A DNA stretch of 64,000 nt from NCBI GenBank assembly GCA_913057905.1, contig CAJXPB010000001.1:310001-374000 (forward strand), in the 5' to 3' direction. This DNA comes from an uncultured Pseudomonadota bacterium (GTDB taxonomy: Bacteria > Myxococcota_A > Bradymonadia > Bradymonadales > Bradymonadaceae). Each line of letters begins with the position of its first letter. Within the stretch, counting starts at the first letter, position 1. Below, in pieces: positions 63,617 through 64,000 of the stretch. The notes beneath the pieces are model-generated. The model did not search any database. It was given only the letters and a program-made list of their open reading frames with translations, and was not told the DNA's origin. A program made the translations under genes and the position numbers.

Positions 63617-64000
63617 TCAACCGATCCCGGTCAATTGCTCGATCCGTCTCCACAGCTCACGCTTTCCGAGCCGCTCTTTGGTCGAAAAGAGTATGATCTC
63701 GTCGGGACTGACACCGAAGTTCTCCGCGATCTCTCGGCGTCGATTTCCCCGCTTCTGCTTGCTGAGCTTGTCGGCCTTCGTAAAGACGAGGATCGGCTGG
63801 ATCCCGAAGTGCGGCGCGGCCTCGATGAGTTGCATATCGTCCTCTTCGGCCCCGCGGCGGATGTCCATCAAACAGACGAGCCCCATCAGGTTGGGCCGCC
63901 TGTCGAGATACGTCTCGATCATCGGCCCCCAGTCGGACTTCTTCTTTTTTGAGACCGAAGCGTACCCGTAGCCCGGTAGGTCGACCAGGTACATCTCCCC
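63617..64000 (-). CDS. engB: EngB/YihA-type GTP-binding protein (partial, 3' part)
   Basis: The window holds the C-terminal 127 codons, with the start lying beyond base 64000. VDLPGYGYA is the G3 region of the EngB/YsxC family, followed by the TKADK G4 motif and an end helix WRRIEQLTG. EngB is an essential GTPase for 50S subunit assembly. The N-terminal P-loop (G1) is not in the window, so activity cannot be judged. It lies 31 bases upstream of prs on the same strand. Confidence 0.9.
   Translation of the reverse strand, partial: GEMYLVDLPGYGYASVSKKKKSDWGPMIETYLDRRPNLMGLVCLMDIRRGAEEDDMQLIEAAPHFGIQPILVFTKADKLSKQKRGNRRREIAENFGVSPDEIILFSTKERLGKRELWRRIEQLTGIG

Overview
The window looks like chromosomal core sequence from a GC-rich, Gram-negative, delta-proteobacteria-like organism, most likely Myxococcota or the related Bradymonadales. 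The reasons are an intact myxobacterial-type ether-lipid (elb) operon, a ferrochelatase with the cysteine-rich segment of the [2Fe-2S] class, several lipobox lipoproteins and an Omp85-type outer-membrane protein, and choice-of-anchor-D and TPR proteins of the type common in those groups. Many proteins are rich in Asp and Glu. IF-2 has a very long acidic N-terminal region and NusA a long acidic tail, which fits a salt-adapted lineage. The taxonomic placement is inference. I see no tRNA, rRNA, CRISPR array, insertion sequence or prophage.

Layout. 0.1-7.0 kb: a lipoprotein, an arginine-deiminase-family enzyme, a small protein, a low-molecular-weight phosphatase, a large TPR protein, HemW and a small membrane protein. 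7.2-15.4 kb: the four-gene elbBCDE operon, whose centre is a 1583-residue reductase/ligase/ACP/acyltransferase/SCP2 protein. 15.4-22.2 kb (minus): a zinc-ribbon/pseudokinase/PP2C protein, an ASH/PKD lipoprotein, and a compact four-gene operon in which two SycD/LcrH-like TPR chaperones alternate with two unrecognised proteins. 22.3-28.7 kb: a UvrD/PcrA-type helicase, dapA, dapB, an enoyl-CoA hydratase, prmA and rsmE. 28.8-32.8 kb: a lipoprotein, trxB, an Omp85-type protein and a saccharopine-dehydrogenase-like enzyme. 32.9-40.7 kb (minus): the translation/transcription operon rimP-nusA-ylxR-infB-rbfA-nrnA. Upstream of it lies a promoter/hairpins/terminator unit of about 140 nt that looks like a small RNA or an attenuated leader.

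41.1-51.7 kb: a nitrilase-like amidase and a nearly complete heme operon (hemX-like ccsA, hemA, C, D, E, G, B, H, L) with several overlapping stop/start codons. 51.7-56.5 kb (minus): a parvulin-type lipoprotein foldase, then an XPB helicase/Bax1 nuclease pair of the archaeal nucleotide-excision type, then pcm. 56.7-64 kb: groEL and groES with a clear terminator, rsfS, rlmH, comF, an HNH nuclease, a metallophosphoesterase, a divergent prs and the 3' part of engB.

The parts most worth a second look are the paired SycD-like chaperone/partner operon (an orphan type-III-secretion-like module), the elb operon with its LarA-like member, the structured RNA upstream of rimP, a promoter pattern shared by that RNA and the elb operon, and the XPB-Bax1 pair placed immediately behind a terminator.
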